Positions 1 through 16,651 of a DNA stretch of 53,458 nt are shown one piece after another. The position numbers and the translations under genes were made by a program. Within the stretch, counting starts at the first letter, position 1, and every line of letters starts with the position of its first letter. A model generated the notes under the pieces. The model had not been told where the DNA came from and made no database searches. It was given only the letters and a program-made list of their open reading frames with translations. The stretch is from Lingula anatina (lineage: Eukaryota > Brachiopoda > Lingulata > Lingulida > Lingulidae), in assembly GCF_001039355.2 (NCBI RefSeq), contig NW_019773521.1:1-53458 (forward strand). Reading direction: 5' to 3'.

Positions 1-1413
1 TAACATGATTTCACTGATTGCACTTAGCAAAAATCCCCTGCAAAGTTGGACCAACCAAACTAGTGCGATGTGTCTATCTGAATGGGGTCTTACATTGTGT
101 ATGAGTTAAAAGCTATTAAATATTCAATATGTCTGTAAATCAGCTGTTACAGCTATGGGTTACTCTTTTTTTTTTCTTTTCATCCTGATCTGCCCTGAAT
201 TTTAGTTCGTTTAGAACAGCTTGTGCTTATATGGTATGTTAATTATATATCATTTTCAAATAATGACATAATTTCCCCTGTTTAATCATTAATTGCACTT
301 ATTTGCAAGATATATATTCCTTTGTTTATTGATTGGCATCAGCAAACTTATGTTACAGAAAACCCATAAATCAGCATGTCCCTTGGTCACAAATATTTAT
401 ATCTGAAATTAAGGCTAAGATTAACCAATAATTATAACTTAAAAAAGATGTGAAGAGAGACAAGGAGCAATTACATCAATCAGAGATAAGCTTTAGTGTG
501 ACAAAAATGTATGAAAATTACACGCCTGTGGGATATTATCAATGTGCCAAACTGACTATATATATTCACTTTGGACCAAAGGTTGGTCCAACCTACCTGA
601 TAGCCAAAGTATCTATTAATTTTTTGTTAGTTTTGGAAGCTGCATTAAAGTATAATCAGAGGATAAAACATACTGTTGCAAATATTTACTATGCACTAAG
701 AGGAAGAATTGCTGCCACTGTTCCAGTTGCTGCGCCCACGCCCACTGACTGACCTAAACAATGACTCAGACCCCGACTCTGGGAATTTTGACGAGAAGTA
801 GAAACACAGAAACATTCAGTATCTCTGTAAAGTTTGGCATAAACAAAGACAAGCATCCCTTTACATCAAATGAAACACGTTAAAAACTTTGACAAACTAT
901 AGGGTAGCACCATTTCATTAATATATTTCAACTATTTATTTAAGCAGTGTAAGTGAAATGCTGTCTGCAATGAATGCAGTAGCCAGAAACTTCGATGTTG
1001 TTCCCACCTATTTTTTGCGTTTGATTAGGATTTTATTTCTCAAATTTGTCGTCATTCACATGTATCTTTGTATTGCATAGTAAAGAATGAACGCAAAACA
1101 AACAAACCCAAAGCACAAATGAGATTTATAAGTTTTAAGCAAATATTTATAAAATGTAAACTTACCATCTCATGTGCGTGCTCAGCAAACAACCGGAAGT
1201 GTACTCGCAGTACTCTCGATTCCAGAAATATGTGTTTTGATTCAATTGATTACAAATAAACATAAAAATATGCTTCTTTCAAAAGATAAATAGGCGATGT
1301 TTGACATTCAAAATAATTTATTAGTAAATAAGTAATTTTTTATGGTCACAAAAATATCCTCGCTCTAATACTGAAGGTTAGAGATTAAGCTGACCTAGAG
1401 AGATCCATTGACT
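1..1413. other. Upstream flank of the GPI gene, no recognised gene
   Basis: AT-rich DNA with no recognised family. A 100-codon open frame at 450-752 has no familiar domain and low-complexity composition, so it is not called as a gene. The last few hundred bases before 1414 presumably hold the GPI promoter and 5'UTR, but no TATA box or other core element could be assigned with confidence. Confidence 0.5.
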
Positions 1414-6747
<5,334 letters not shown>

Positions 6748-7089
6748 TTAAAGGGATAAAAACTCTTCGTATGATATCTATATTTCACAATAAAAACATT
6801 GTGAACAACTCATATAAATATAATATATTTTGTTTTACCACAAAAATGGCATTTATAGCTATTATTCTGATATCTGAGCTTGTCTTCCGACCACGTGACC
6901 TCCACTGATGGCTGTACTCTAATCTCTTAAAAGATTTTAACAAAAAACCAAACTTTATAGAAAAAAACCCGGAGACCAACTTTGAATGTAAAAATGGATT
7001 CATTAACCATTGGTAAGTATGGGAAAATTGTTGTTAACTCCAGGAAAATTCATTTTTTTGGCCAAAATGAAGAGTTATTATCCCTTTAA
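6748..7089. mobile_element. TTAA-flanked MITE, copy 1 (piggyBac-type)
   Basis: A 342-bp non-autonomous element including its TTAA target copies. The left end reads TTAA-AGGGATAAAAACTCTT and the right end is its near-perfect inverse (AAGAGTTATTATCCCT-TTAA). A second copy lies at 49718-50057. The same flanking sequence without the insert occurs at about 39905-39985, where one TTAA sits in the place of the element. TTAA target duplication is the hallmark of the piggyBac superfamily. No transposase is encoded; a 72-codon frame on the minus strand is only a product of the repeat. Confidence 0.85.
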
Positions 7090-8074
7090 CCTATTGTTAA
7101 ATATAGATATATAGTTTAGCAGTACCATGCCTTCTCTGACCCTTTTTATTAAAATGACATAATATTCACAGTCTCGTCAAAACTGGATCTTAGAATATTC
7201 TGCTCTGAATGTAGACGTATTAAAAACTGTGCTACCAAATTAAAACAGTAACGAAGGAACGTGTGACTCAAATGGATGCTGGTATTAATCGAACAGTATT
7301 CGTTTCACTCAATGTTGTATAATTTCAGGTTTCACAGCACTCTTCAATTTCATGATTTCGTTTTTCAGTATTTAGAAAAAACATGCCTGTTGTTTTACAT
7401 CAAGCATACTCCAACAAGAATAATTTATTTCAATCCATACCTCCTTTAATCCCCGTACAGTCCATGCTGTCATCATTGTTTTCCATAGTGAAGTTCAATC
7501 ACCAGCTCCTTGTTTGTTGTTACCTTGTTTCTGCAGAGCTGTGGGCTTTTATGACGTTATTTTCCTTTATGACGCATTTATTATTCTATGACGTTTTAAA
7601 CGTCATGTCTATATGACGCCATAACGTCACAGTGTTTTTCCAGACGTTGACGTTGTGATAACGTCTTGGGTCTGGAAAGCGTATTTGAAAACAGCGTGCT
7701 AAGAAGTCATAAATGGATGACGACATTGCATAGACGGAGATATTGCAGATTTGGTGTTCGCTTTTATTCATGGACAAAGTACCATGTTGTTTTGAATTTT
7801 GTAATTTTCAAAGAATTTCAAGGTAATTTTTAACCAGATAAAGGTACATACCATATTTATTCTGAGTCTTTAACGGAATCATTTAATAAGCGTTAGGGCG
7901 CACAGGAATGCGTAACGGTGTCATCCACTACACGTACATGTCCGCACCTTTCTGTATTTAATAAAATAATATAATTTTAACAAAACTGTTGTTTATTTTT
8001 CCTGACACACACATGTATACTGGACATTTGTTAACATAAAGTTTCTTTTTTTTTTGTGCAAATAGGGGAATCCC
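7090..8074. other. Intergenic DNA with a cluster of CRE-like half-sites
   Basis: No gene is recognised. The notable feature is a run of TGACG/CGTCA half-sites at 7552-7652, annotated separately. Confidence 0.5.
7552..7652. promoter_or_regulatory. Dense cluster of TGACG/CGTCA half-sites (possible CREB/ATF sites)
   Basis: Seven half-sites occur in 101 bp (7552, 7570, 7589, 7601, 7614, 7625, 7648). They include the 19-nt palindrome ATGACGTTTTAAACGTCAT at 7588-7606. TGACG is the half-site bound by CREB/ATF bZIP factors. Whether the cluster is functional is inference, as no gene start lies adjacent. Confidence 0.3.
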
Positions 8075-9207
8075 CCTGTCGTTATACATTAATGCTTTAA
8101 ATGCTTTTTTATTTAAATGATAAGTTATATAAAAGATAAGCGGACGATAAACAATAAAGGATATAAATATTGTTAATTGCTTATAACTTATCCGACGCTA
8201 TAACTTTAATTAAGGTACGGGTACGGTGGGTACGGTGCCACGTTATACTTCAAGTAAACCGCGATCAGTGAAAATAAGGGTACTCCTCGGCGTGTTTATT
8301 TTCAACATGTTCTTTCTTTCAGAAATAATTTCCAAATAATTGCTTCAACATAAAATATAACTCACCCCCCCCCCCCTCTCACGATGCCTCCCCCATTTGG
8401 AGTCCTGGTAGTCGTGTACATACCGGGGTGTTAAAATATTACAGCGCTGTCCAGTGGGGAATACGAAGAACAGAGACCAGTGAGAGAAAGCGGGGTAGGG
8501 GGTTTGCTACATCCTCTCACTGGGTACTATATTCTTCGTAGTCCTCTAAAAACTGTGCACTTTTTTGTTTAATAATGCCCGGAGCCACTTCACATTCAAT
8601 ATTTAAATATTTCACTACTGAAAACAGAGAGATGTCCTGGTGCTGACCGCGTTTATTTACATGTGGCAAAACTGAACCTCAGTGATAATCAAAGTAATTA
8701 AAATAAAGCAATTAACGTCATCAGGACTCATTTGATTTTAGTTCTAAGACATCAAGTTGTTTATTATAACCAGCAAAATGGCATTTCTATCTCTCTTTAT
8801 ACATTCAATATACACCATGTATCTATTAAAACTTTTCACATGAAAAATTAAAAAAAAAAAAAAAAAAGAGAGAGAGAAGAGATCAACTTTTTGCATACTT
8901 AGGCCAAAATGAAGTCCATAGTTAAAATCAATAAGTGAAATAAGCATCGGCCAATGATAAAATACATGTTGATATGCAATTATTAAAACATGCGTTGTTA
9001 AATTCATAAAATCAATCATATCATTTGACCTCATTTGTATTTACGCTTACTCATACATGTATCTAATTCATTCACTCTATAGCTTCGGTACAATTTTATT
9101 ATTTATATACAAAAAATATAGTGCAAGGTAGTTGTCAGGTGTGTCCATTACCTTCTATCAGTGATATTGATCTCAATTCAAACATCATCACAGTGTCAAA
9201 TCATAAG
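8075..9207 (-). repeat. 3' flank of TRIM copy 1, homologous to the 3' flanks of other copies
   Basis: The sequence aligns with the DNA downstream of TRIM copy 4 (35622-36643). Parts also align with DNA downstream of copy 2 (around 16040-16200 and 18850-20036) and copy 3 (about 21350-21923). Shared landmarks are the TGTCGTTATACATT start, the GTGCCACGTTATACT block and the AACTGTGCACT/AATAATGCC block. It shows that the duplicated unit extends well beyond the coding sequence. A minus-strand AATAAA signal lies at 9095-9100, about 108 nt beyond the stop codon, and is the likeliest poly(A) signal of copy 1. Confidence 0.75.
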
Positions 9208-11418
9208 TTATTTCATATGTATATACTTGTACGTGGATATTTCACCTCTCGTAGTTCCAACAACAAGCTCCCCGTTATTGCTGACATCAACTGACAAAGG
9301 AGACCTGATATTGTCACTCCTTCTCAAAATGCTTCGTTGAAACTTTCTGTCAGAACTAAGGGCAACTACTCTGTGATTACCGCTGTCAACTATCAATATA
9401 TGTCCAAACGTATCTACGCACACTCCTCGTGGATAACTCAGTTGTCCGTCTCCACTTCCTCTCTGACCTTGTGCTCCGTATTGGAACATGACGTCACCCT
9501 GGGGTGTCACTGCATACACACAGTGGGCATTGTTGTCACTGACTATGATGGCATTGATGCCGTGGTGGTATGCACAGCGCAGTTGACCTTTACTGCACAT
9601 TGGGATAGGAATTCTGTTAACAAGTTGAAAAGATATCATGTCGTACACACAGATGCACTGTGCACCGCTATCACACACGTACACCTTACCTTCTGTACGG
9701 TCCACAGTGACACCCCAGGGGTCAGACATATCACCCTGACCAAAACATCGGATAACTTGACCTGATGTTGAATACAGTCTACAGCATTTATCTCCGCATG
9801 TGACCATGAATCTATCGTTACTGACTGTAGTGATACGCCTCCCCCCTCCCTCTATACTGATCTTACGATTACATTGACCTGTGCTGGAGAATACGGACAC
9901 TGTATCACGAGAATTGTAATCACCATGTAAAACTAAGACACAACCGTCATCTGTGCACTGGATATCCCACGGCAGACCCCCCACGTTAAAACAAACATTC
10001 CGCTCTGGTTTGTCAAGCCAGGTTACCTTCAGAAACTCCTTCAGCGCAGGATAGTTCGCTCTCTTTTGTTTTAAACTTCCAAAATATGCATCCAAGGGAC
10101 CCCGGTATGTCTTGGCTGTAATGGACCCCGTTTTGATGGACAGCGACCGTGGTTCAGGGATTTTAGGCAACTGTAGCACAAGGTCCATTTCTGTTTTCCC
10201 TGGTGTAAATGTTATATCGGTGATCATGGTATCAAAGACTGGCTCTACTGTCTCTAACTCCTGGATTCTAGTTTGGAGTTTTTTAGAGTGGGTCATGACC
10301 TCGATGTCAGAACCGGTGTCTGTGAGCTGCTGAGCGAAATCACGAATGCTCTGAATGGAAATCTTGTTCATTTCTTGCTTGTCCTTTTCAGCCTCTAAAG
10401 TCTTCACCTGCGTAGAGGTGAGTGCCTTCACTTCTGCCGATATTGTGTTGCATTTGTTATCTATAAATCTTTTTATTTCAATGTATTCTGACTGTACTTT
10501 TGTTTCATAAGTTTCCAAATGCTGTTTGACAGTGGTCAAATATGCGTCGGTCTGTTGACGAACGTCCATCTCTATTTGTTGATAATAATCTTTAATTTCT
10601 CTTTCAATTGTTTTACTGTTTTTATTTATCTCCTTAGTCATAGTTAATTTCTGAGAATCTACTAAACGAATAACCTTTGTCTGATTTACTGTCAGTCTCT
10701 CTTCCATTTGTACAATAACCTTTTCTGCCTTTTCAAAACGAGATAATTTCTTAGCAGGGAGACATCTCAGTTTTTCTTGTATTAGATCTCGTTGAAGTTT
10801 CACCACATCCCCCAATTTTCTAAAATCGTGTTTGCTGTGGACTTCTACAATACATTCCCTGCATATAACAGTGTCATCATTTTCACAATAGAATGCCAGC
10901 GGTTCTCCGTCGTGTTTCTCGCAGTACTGAGCTTTATCTAATACGTGGCGTAATTGTTCTCGTATACTAGCTGGGTTAGCTGAAAGATCCACTTGTGAAA
11001 GAGGAACAAACGAATGGCTCTCACATGCCGGTATTTTGTCGTGAATATCACGACAAGATGAACAAAGTTGGTTGTTTTTTGGGCATCCTTGGCACATGAA
11101 AGTGGCCTCTTTATGCTTACAATACTCACAAAGTCTCCCCTTGGGCGCTTTCTGATCTCTCATGAAATCTGTAACTTTTCTTAAAAAGAAGTTTTTCACA
11201 AGAGTTTCTAACCCACCTGGTGGTACAGGGGCCTCTTGTCGACATACGGGACAGGAGAACTTGTTCTGGACACCATTCTTGGCTGCATGGTCAGCAATGC
11301 ATTCCAGACAGAACGTGTGGTAACAGGGGAGCACTCTCGGGTCTTTATATTCCTCCAGACATATATGACACGTCAGAAAATTCTCACTAAAGACGTTGTA
11401 GAATTCTTTCTTGGCCAT
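9208..11418 (-). CDS. TRIM-NHL family E3 ubiquitin ligase, copy 1 (intact, intronless coding region)
   Basis: A 736-residue protein in one uninterrupted exon. RING C3HC4: C17, C20, C32, H34, C37, C40, C56, C59. B-box 1 spans about C97-H135. B-box 2 has C166, H169, C178, D181, C186, C189, H194, H197. A Lys/Glu/Gln-rich coiled coil runs from about 205 to 370. The C-terminal 250-270 residues form an NHL-type beta-propeller, with repeats such as DPWGVTVDRTEGKVYVCDSG and YPRGVCVDTFGHILIVDSGN. The architecture matches the TRIM2/3/56/71 group, where the RING recruits E2 enzymes and the propeller binds protein or RNA; the substrate here is unknown. The start at 11418 puts the RING at its normal distance from the N-terminus. 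A 5'UTR intron is predicted upstream. Similar intronless TRIM expansions are known in molluscs and often linked to immunity; that role is inference. Confidence 0.93.
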   Translation of the reverse strand: MAKKEFYNVFSENFLTCHICLEEYKDPRVLPCYHTFCLECIADHAAKNGVQNKFSCPVCRQEAPVPPGGLETLVKNFFLRKVTDFMRDQKAPKGRLCEYCKHKEATFMCQGCPKNNQLCSSCRDIHDKIPACESHSFVPLSQVDLSANPASIREQLRHVLDKAQYCEKHDGEPLAFYCENDDTVICRECIVEVHSKHDFRKLGDVVKLQRDLIQEKLRCLPAKKLSRFEKAEKVIVQMEERLTVNQTKVIRLVDSQKLTMTKEINKNSKTIEREIKDYYQQIEMDVRQQTDAYLTTVKQHLETYETKVQSEYIEIKRFIDNKCNTISAEVKALTSTQVKTLEAEKDKQEMNKISIQSIRDFAQQLTDTGSDIEVMTHSKKLQTRIQELETVEPVFDTMITDITFTPGKTEMDLVLQLPKIPEPRSLSIKTGSITAKTYRGPLDAYFGSLKQKRANYPALKEFLKVTWLDKPERNVCFNVGGLPWDIQCTDDGCVLVLHGDYNSRDTVSVFSSTGQCNRKISIEGGGRRITTVSNDRFMVTCGDKCCRLYSTSGQVIRCFGQGDMSDPWGVTVDRTEGKVYVCDSGAQCICVYDMISFQLVNRIPIPMCSKGQLRCAYHHGINAIIVSDNNAHCVYAVTPQGDVMFQYGAQGQRGSGDGQLSYPRGVCVDTFGHILIVDSGNHRVVALSSDRKFQRSILRRSDNIRSPLSVDVSNNGELVVGTTRGEISTYKYIHMK

Positions 11419-13543
11419 CGTGTGACATTACCTCCCAGGCACAGAGCTGTGTAGACGTCGACCCTCTCGGGTTACTGATGTAAAAACTGCTTCGCATTGA
11501 TGTCGCCCTTTAGTATGTAAATAAAGTAATGGCAAAGATTTTAAAATAATAAATGCTCTACACAATGGAGGAGTGTAATTGGTATTCAGGAAGGTACTTG
11601 TAACAAAGCCATTGTTGCGCTGTCGCTAAGTGCAGAGCGTCATAACATATCTAAACAGTAGCTGCGGCGTATTATTTTTGCCCAGAACCTTCAAAAGGGT
11701 CGATCGCGTCACCTGTAAATACAGTATGCAGGGTCGTATTATTGTGCTGGCTAGAAGAAAATACTACCGTATGACATGCTTTGGGGAAACTTGGATGGGG
11801 GATGAGAATAAAAGATGATAATGAAATGATTTTATGATTGCAAACTCAATTCGGCGTCACTTTGACAGTAACTCAGGAAAAAGCAATAATAATAGAAAAC
11901 TGAAGGCGATTTTTTGCGTGAACCCCCCCCACCCCCCCAAAAAAAAGAAAGAAAAAGAAATCGTGTACCTATACGAATACATGTCACAGGGCATATATGT
12001 ACTCGTAGTTCACTTGTATGTAGAATGCAACCTCAAAATAAAGTAAATCAATTAATGTACAGTTACCTGTTAAGCAAACGAACTAAGACCTATAGCAATA
12101 AGAGGTCATGTTTTTTTTTTTTTTTTTCTTTCTTTTTTGAAGACGAGGACGATGTAAGGTTACGGTTAAGTTATGCTATTCAGAGCAGGTCTCTCTCTCT
12201 TTGTCTCTGTATGTGCATGTTTTTTGTTTGTTTTTTTGTGTGTGTGCGTGAGTGAATTGTGTGTGTGCGAGGCTGTACGTGTGAGTGCATGTGTATGTGC
12301 ACACGCGCGCCAAAATGCCCCTTTTATCAACACATATTAGTGGTAACGTTAGAGCGGGTAAGGGGGGGGGGGTATCAGGAGAACAAAATAGATTTTGTAG
12401 GGCAGCCAGGTGGAAGTTTACCACTGCACGTATATATACGTGGAATAGAACTAAAGCTACAGGTACATGTACACACACTAGACAAGAGAAGTGTCACCCC
12501 TACTGAACCAATCAAAGTTTGAATTTGTTTTTTTAATGGGTGTGGGACCCATTTGGGGGAGGGGGAGGGGTGCAAGGTTTGTTGTGATTGTGTTCGGTGT
12601 GTGTCGCGAATGTTCGTATGTGTACGTGGAGGTCAGGGGTTGAGAGACCGCGCCCGATAAATTTCGATTTGCACCTGAAAGTCGGACGAAGTGGCAGGCT
12701 GAATAATTGAAATAGTTATGCAGTGCTCTTGCAGGAAAGTTCAACTATATTTAAGCAAGGATCAATCCACCGTTTAAATTTACACATTTCTAAATTTATA
12801 TATTTGTTTTTATTGTGTGTTTGGCATTGTTTGTTATATTTTTATTTTTTATTTCTTTGTTCTGTCTTCCATGTCTTTCGTCTTTGTGTAAATTGTGTTA
12901 ATGTCATTGTTTAAAATTAATAAGTTTATATTGCTCTTGCAGATATTTATATAATAATAAAGCACTATCAACCCAGAGCTATTGGTCTGTAACATTAGCC
13001 CTGTTTTAGCTGAATTTTAACGATCGCTCTGCTACGTAAACAGCCTGGAAAGGTTACCGCCATCTTATAACATCATACAGCCTTGACATATTTAGCATCA
13101 CCTCGTGAGTTTAGAATGTAAACAAACGACGATGCGGAATAGAATTAATGAGTACGTAGATGATGCGCACGGACGATAGCAGAAAAAGAAAAAGAAAATG
13201 GAAGGTAGTGTTGCAGTTGGAAAAATAGTTGAAGGAGGGGAGCGGGAGAAGAAGTGCAGCAGAGCTGAAACTTGAGTTTCACTTGTCTTTAGGACCGTAC
13301 GTTCTTCCAATAATGCATGCATTAACGTAATAGTAAAACTCTTTAGTTGCCTTATTTTTTAGTTTATTTGGTTTTGTTTGTGCGTCAGGCCACGAAGCAA
13401 TTCTTACCTGTCAAGAAGATCACAAGGCATGAGGAGGTGTCGATGAAAAATCCTGACAGTCGGATGCTGCAGGTGTGAATTCCTGTACTGAGAATTGGCC
13501 ACTCAAGGTGGGAAATTTTCTACTCTCCAAGACTGTAGGTAGG
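11419..13543 (-). repeat. Upstream segmental duplication, copy A (5'UTR intron and leader exon of TRIM copy 1)
   Basis: About 2.1 kb that aligns throughout with 24402-26632 upstream of TRIM copy 3; the alignment stops near 13543/26632. Differences include a longer GT-rich stretch here (about 12120-12300) and a 280-bp LTR present only in the other copy. A 5'UTR intron is predicted on the minus strand at 13407-11447: donor CAG|GTAAGAATT, acceptor CTACACAG|CTCTG, both conserved in the other copy. The non-coding leader exon would begin at 13408 and extend upstream to an unknown start. Confidence 0.7.
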
Positions 13544-13887
13544 GAGGTCAGGTCAACTTTAAAAGTGACGTTAATATCAGCCAAAATGATCTTATCTGAT
13601 AGAGAATTTCATTAGCTTTCCACAACATTTTATTTTTTGAAAATCAAGCAAGCTAATAAAAAGTTATTTGATTTAAACAAATGCTAGTCGACCACAAAAT
13701 TTTGAAAAAGTCTTATATGCAAGCATATGTAACAGTAGAAGCCAAAAGTGTCACCTAATAGCCCAATCAATTAAATAAAATTGGCATAACTTTTGAATGG
13801 AGTAAATGATCCATTTGAAAATTTCTGGAATGTTACACTATGCCAAGAAAGATTTGTCAAGATAGAATTTTCTGTAATTTATCCATT

Positions 13888-14221
13888 ATTTCCATGGCAA
13901 CCGTTGCTAAATATCAATAGCGTTCAATACTATTTTTTTTAACCATAAAGCTTCAGCATCACTGCCCAAAGGCTACTTTTGGATGAAAATGATTCTAAAA
14001 AATGTGTCATCACTAAAAACGAAAATAATGGCTTGTAATGTATCTGTTGCTATGGAAATAGTCATTATGATACCTGTTGCTATGGTAACAGTTTTGATTA
14101 ATTTTTTAACGATTATCATGATATTTTTAACTGAATATGAAGTGGGAAACACTCTTGGTACTCAATTTATGTATGTAAGTTAAATAGTAAACAAATTCCA
14201 TGTCACTGTTGCCATGGCAAC
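13888..14221. promoter_or_regulatory. Cluster of RFX X-box-like palindromes
   Basis: Four sites occur in 334 bp: ATTTCCATGGCAAC (13888-13901), GTTGCTATGGAAAT (14046-14059), GTTGCTATGGTAAC (14076-14089) and the perfect palindrome GTTGCCATGGCAAC (14208-14221). They fit the RFX-factor X-box consensus GTNRCCATRGYAAC. They may instead belong to an unrecognised repeat, so function is inference. Confidence 0.4.
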
Positions 14222-16444
14222 CAATATTACAATGACAATTGCATATACAATTTTAAGGTTTAACTAGTAAAAAAAATACAGAATGCACGATGAAAATAAA
14301 TGATATCCGACTTTGGTAAGTTATCATTTTACCAAAAAAAAATTAATTGATATTGGACATCATAGCATCTAGGTAGTACAAAAACCAGCGAGATATTTTT
14401 TGGAGAGACTGGCATAACGTAATGGCAGTTTTAGGAATTTTCCTTTTTTATTATCGTTAGGCAAAAATAAATAGATACTACTTTTGTTCACTTTTGTTTG
14501 ACTGTCATTAACCATTTTAGAGTTATTGCATATCTCCATGGTTTTAATTAAAATTACCCTTTTAATGATCACTTACGAGTTCAAAGGTGAAATAAGCAGG
14601 CCTATTAATATCGTACTTAATTTCATGCTTTGTTTGAAAAATAAAATAAACTGCATATTCTTGAATTGCACACGTTTTAGCAATATCCTTGGGTTTTGTG
14701 AACAAAGATTTTCTGGTTATATATTCTGATATCTTGATCCTCTTTGGGTGCTGAAAGTGTAGTTCCTTTTTCATCAGAAGAACAGCTTGGTGCGTTCGCC
14801 ATTTTGTTTGCGATAAGATCAAAGTCGCTGATTTTCTAACGGCTGTTACAGCTCTGTCTTATCAAAAAATGATAAACAAAACAAAAACTGATTTGAACCG
14901 AGAATTAGAATCTAGGTAGGGGTTACAGAAGTTTCAGAACTTCGTTACTCTAACTCTAAAAAACGATTCAAAATTTTCCAAGCAAGTTTGGGTTGCTGTT
15001 TTCGGTTAAGTCAACTTTTGTTACCCCTCAGTCGAACGCTTGGTTCATTCTCTTATGAATATGTGTCCAGATACGACGAAATAACATCCGGGACACCGTA
15101 CGGAGCTTTTGAAAAAATGGCGCGAAACGTGCATGTTGAGCAAATTTCGTAAATAGTGGGAACCAAACGCGGAAGTGAAATCACTAGCGATTTTTCACAG
15201 CATTTTCGTGGCTTGGGGCTTACAACGGAGAAATGATAGATTATTACACATATTGTTAGAAAGCCCAGTCAATGCAATTTTTAAATATATTTTGACCGCG
15301 TGAGCGGTGTGACCCGAGATAACACGGATATCTTTTCAGCATTTACACTGACATTTGTGTCGAATTCCAAGTGTTCTGGTCAAGTGCTGATTGGGTGACA
15401 CGGAGACGGTAAATGACCGGACAAGACGAGCGACAAACGGAAATTCAGTTATGACTTGAAATACTCTTTTCGTTTAACGGAAAGTTATTTAAAAGCACCA
15501 CTGGAGGGCGCGCTGCTCGCGGTCCCCGTCATGGGAGGCGGCTCCACAGCAGAATAGTCTCGTGGGAGCCTCTCAAATTAAATATCATGGCGAATGTTAT
15601 TGAAAATACATAGGAAATGTCGGCTTCCACTGCTCGCGAGATAAATCAATGCAATAATATAAATGCATAATGATAAGTATGTTAATTGTGATCTATACTG
15701 GAATTGTGTTAACATTAATTATCTTCCTCAACTACGTAGTTACAGGTGTGGTTGATTAATTCACACATTAAACGTTTTGAAGCAGGGAGGGGTGCTAGTG
15801 GGCTTACACCATTTTAATCAATCACGTCAGTTATAAGCGTGGGAAGATGGTGGTGGGGGAGATAATCTGCCTATTGTTTGTTGTATTTTACTCTCTGCCT
15901 CTTGATAAAATAGTATACATCACAACAATGAGTGATAAATCGTGCAAAGTATGAGCCAAGAATTTTTGTAGCTAATTCAACAATTTAACTTGTATTAAGT
16001 CGGGTCTGTAGCTTCCATGTAATTAAGGCACCAAGTTCTAATACACGTGAACCGTGTTCAGTGGAAATAATGTTACTCACCGGCGAGATAACTTTCAAAA
16101 TGTTTTCATTTTTCACAAATCACTTCAACAATTTTTCAGAGACAGGAAGCTCGCGCACCCCTCCCTCTTACGCGCCCCCCTCCCCTTCTTGGGTTTCAGA
16201 CAGTCTTGTACATCCATATAATAACATAATAATGGTCCATCTTAGGTCCCGCTAATCTCGATGACAGTGAGTACACACCACATGCTATGTCACCGTACAC
16301 GATCGATACAGTAACTCTTCGACAGTCGTTTGATGACGGTTTTCGATAGTCGTTTTGTAAGAGGACACTATTTGTTGGGATGCTTTCGCTGAAAACAACA
16401 GCGTCTCTGAGCAGCAAACGACGCAAGTGATGGATACAATACGA

Positions 16445-16517
16445 GTCGCCGAGCTGTACGTGAAATATTACGAGCGTATTGTCGAGCCGCAGTAATTGTT
16501 ACGTACAGCTCGGCGAC
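16445..16517. repeat. Perfect 17-bp inverted repeat (hairpin) with 39-nt loop
   Basis: Arms GTCGCCGAGCTGTACGT (16445-16461) and its exact inverse (16501-16517). Outside the arms, GATACAA on the left and TTGTATC on the right continue the symmetry imperfectly. No flanking gene explains it; a fold-back element remnant is possible. Confidence 0.7.
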
Positions 16518-16651
16518 GACTGTTAACAGTTGTATCTGGCTTAAACCACGGCCTATGATTAGCTTAGACTACACTAGTAAGTAACGTGTTTGTATGTCAA
16601 ATACAACACGGCTGAGTCTTGTTCTACGCCCTAGCCGTGATTTAACAAAAT

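Larger units (their letters stand above)
13544..16651. other. Intergenic DNA between TRIM copies 1 and 2
   Basis: No gene is recognised. It contains a cluster of RFX-type X-box palindromes (13888-14221) and a perfect 17-bp inverted repeat (16445-16517). About 16040-16200 matches TRIM 3' flank DNA in diverged form. A 41-codon minus-strand frame starting with MANAPSCSSDEKG (ATG at about 14802) follows a reasonable start context but shows no family or splice donor and is not called. Confidence 0.5.

Noticed and set aside
450-752. 100-codon frame upstream of GPI
   Set aside because: No domain, no neighbouring exon, and composition like the surrounding non-coding DNA.
6785-7003. 72- to 75-codon minus-strand frames with similar peptides at 6785-7003 and 49748-49975
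   Set aside because: Their similarity comes from lying inside two copies of the same TTAA MITE; no domain and no start support.
9337-9765. 142-codon plus-strand frame opposite TRIM copy 1, with a 130-codon relative at 20196-20588
   Set aside because: Antisense shadow of the NHL-coding region, repeated because the coding region is repeated.
12375-12744. Overlapping frames upstream of TRIM copy 1
   Set aside because: They lie in GT-rich, low-complexity intronic DNA and are not conserved as frames in the duplicate at 24.4-26.6 kb.
14680-14802. Short minus-strand frame MANAPSCSSDEKG... as a first exon
   Set aside because: Only 41 codons, no recognised family, and no splice donor in frame.
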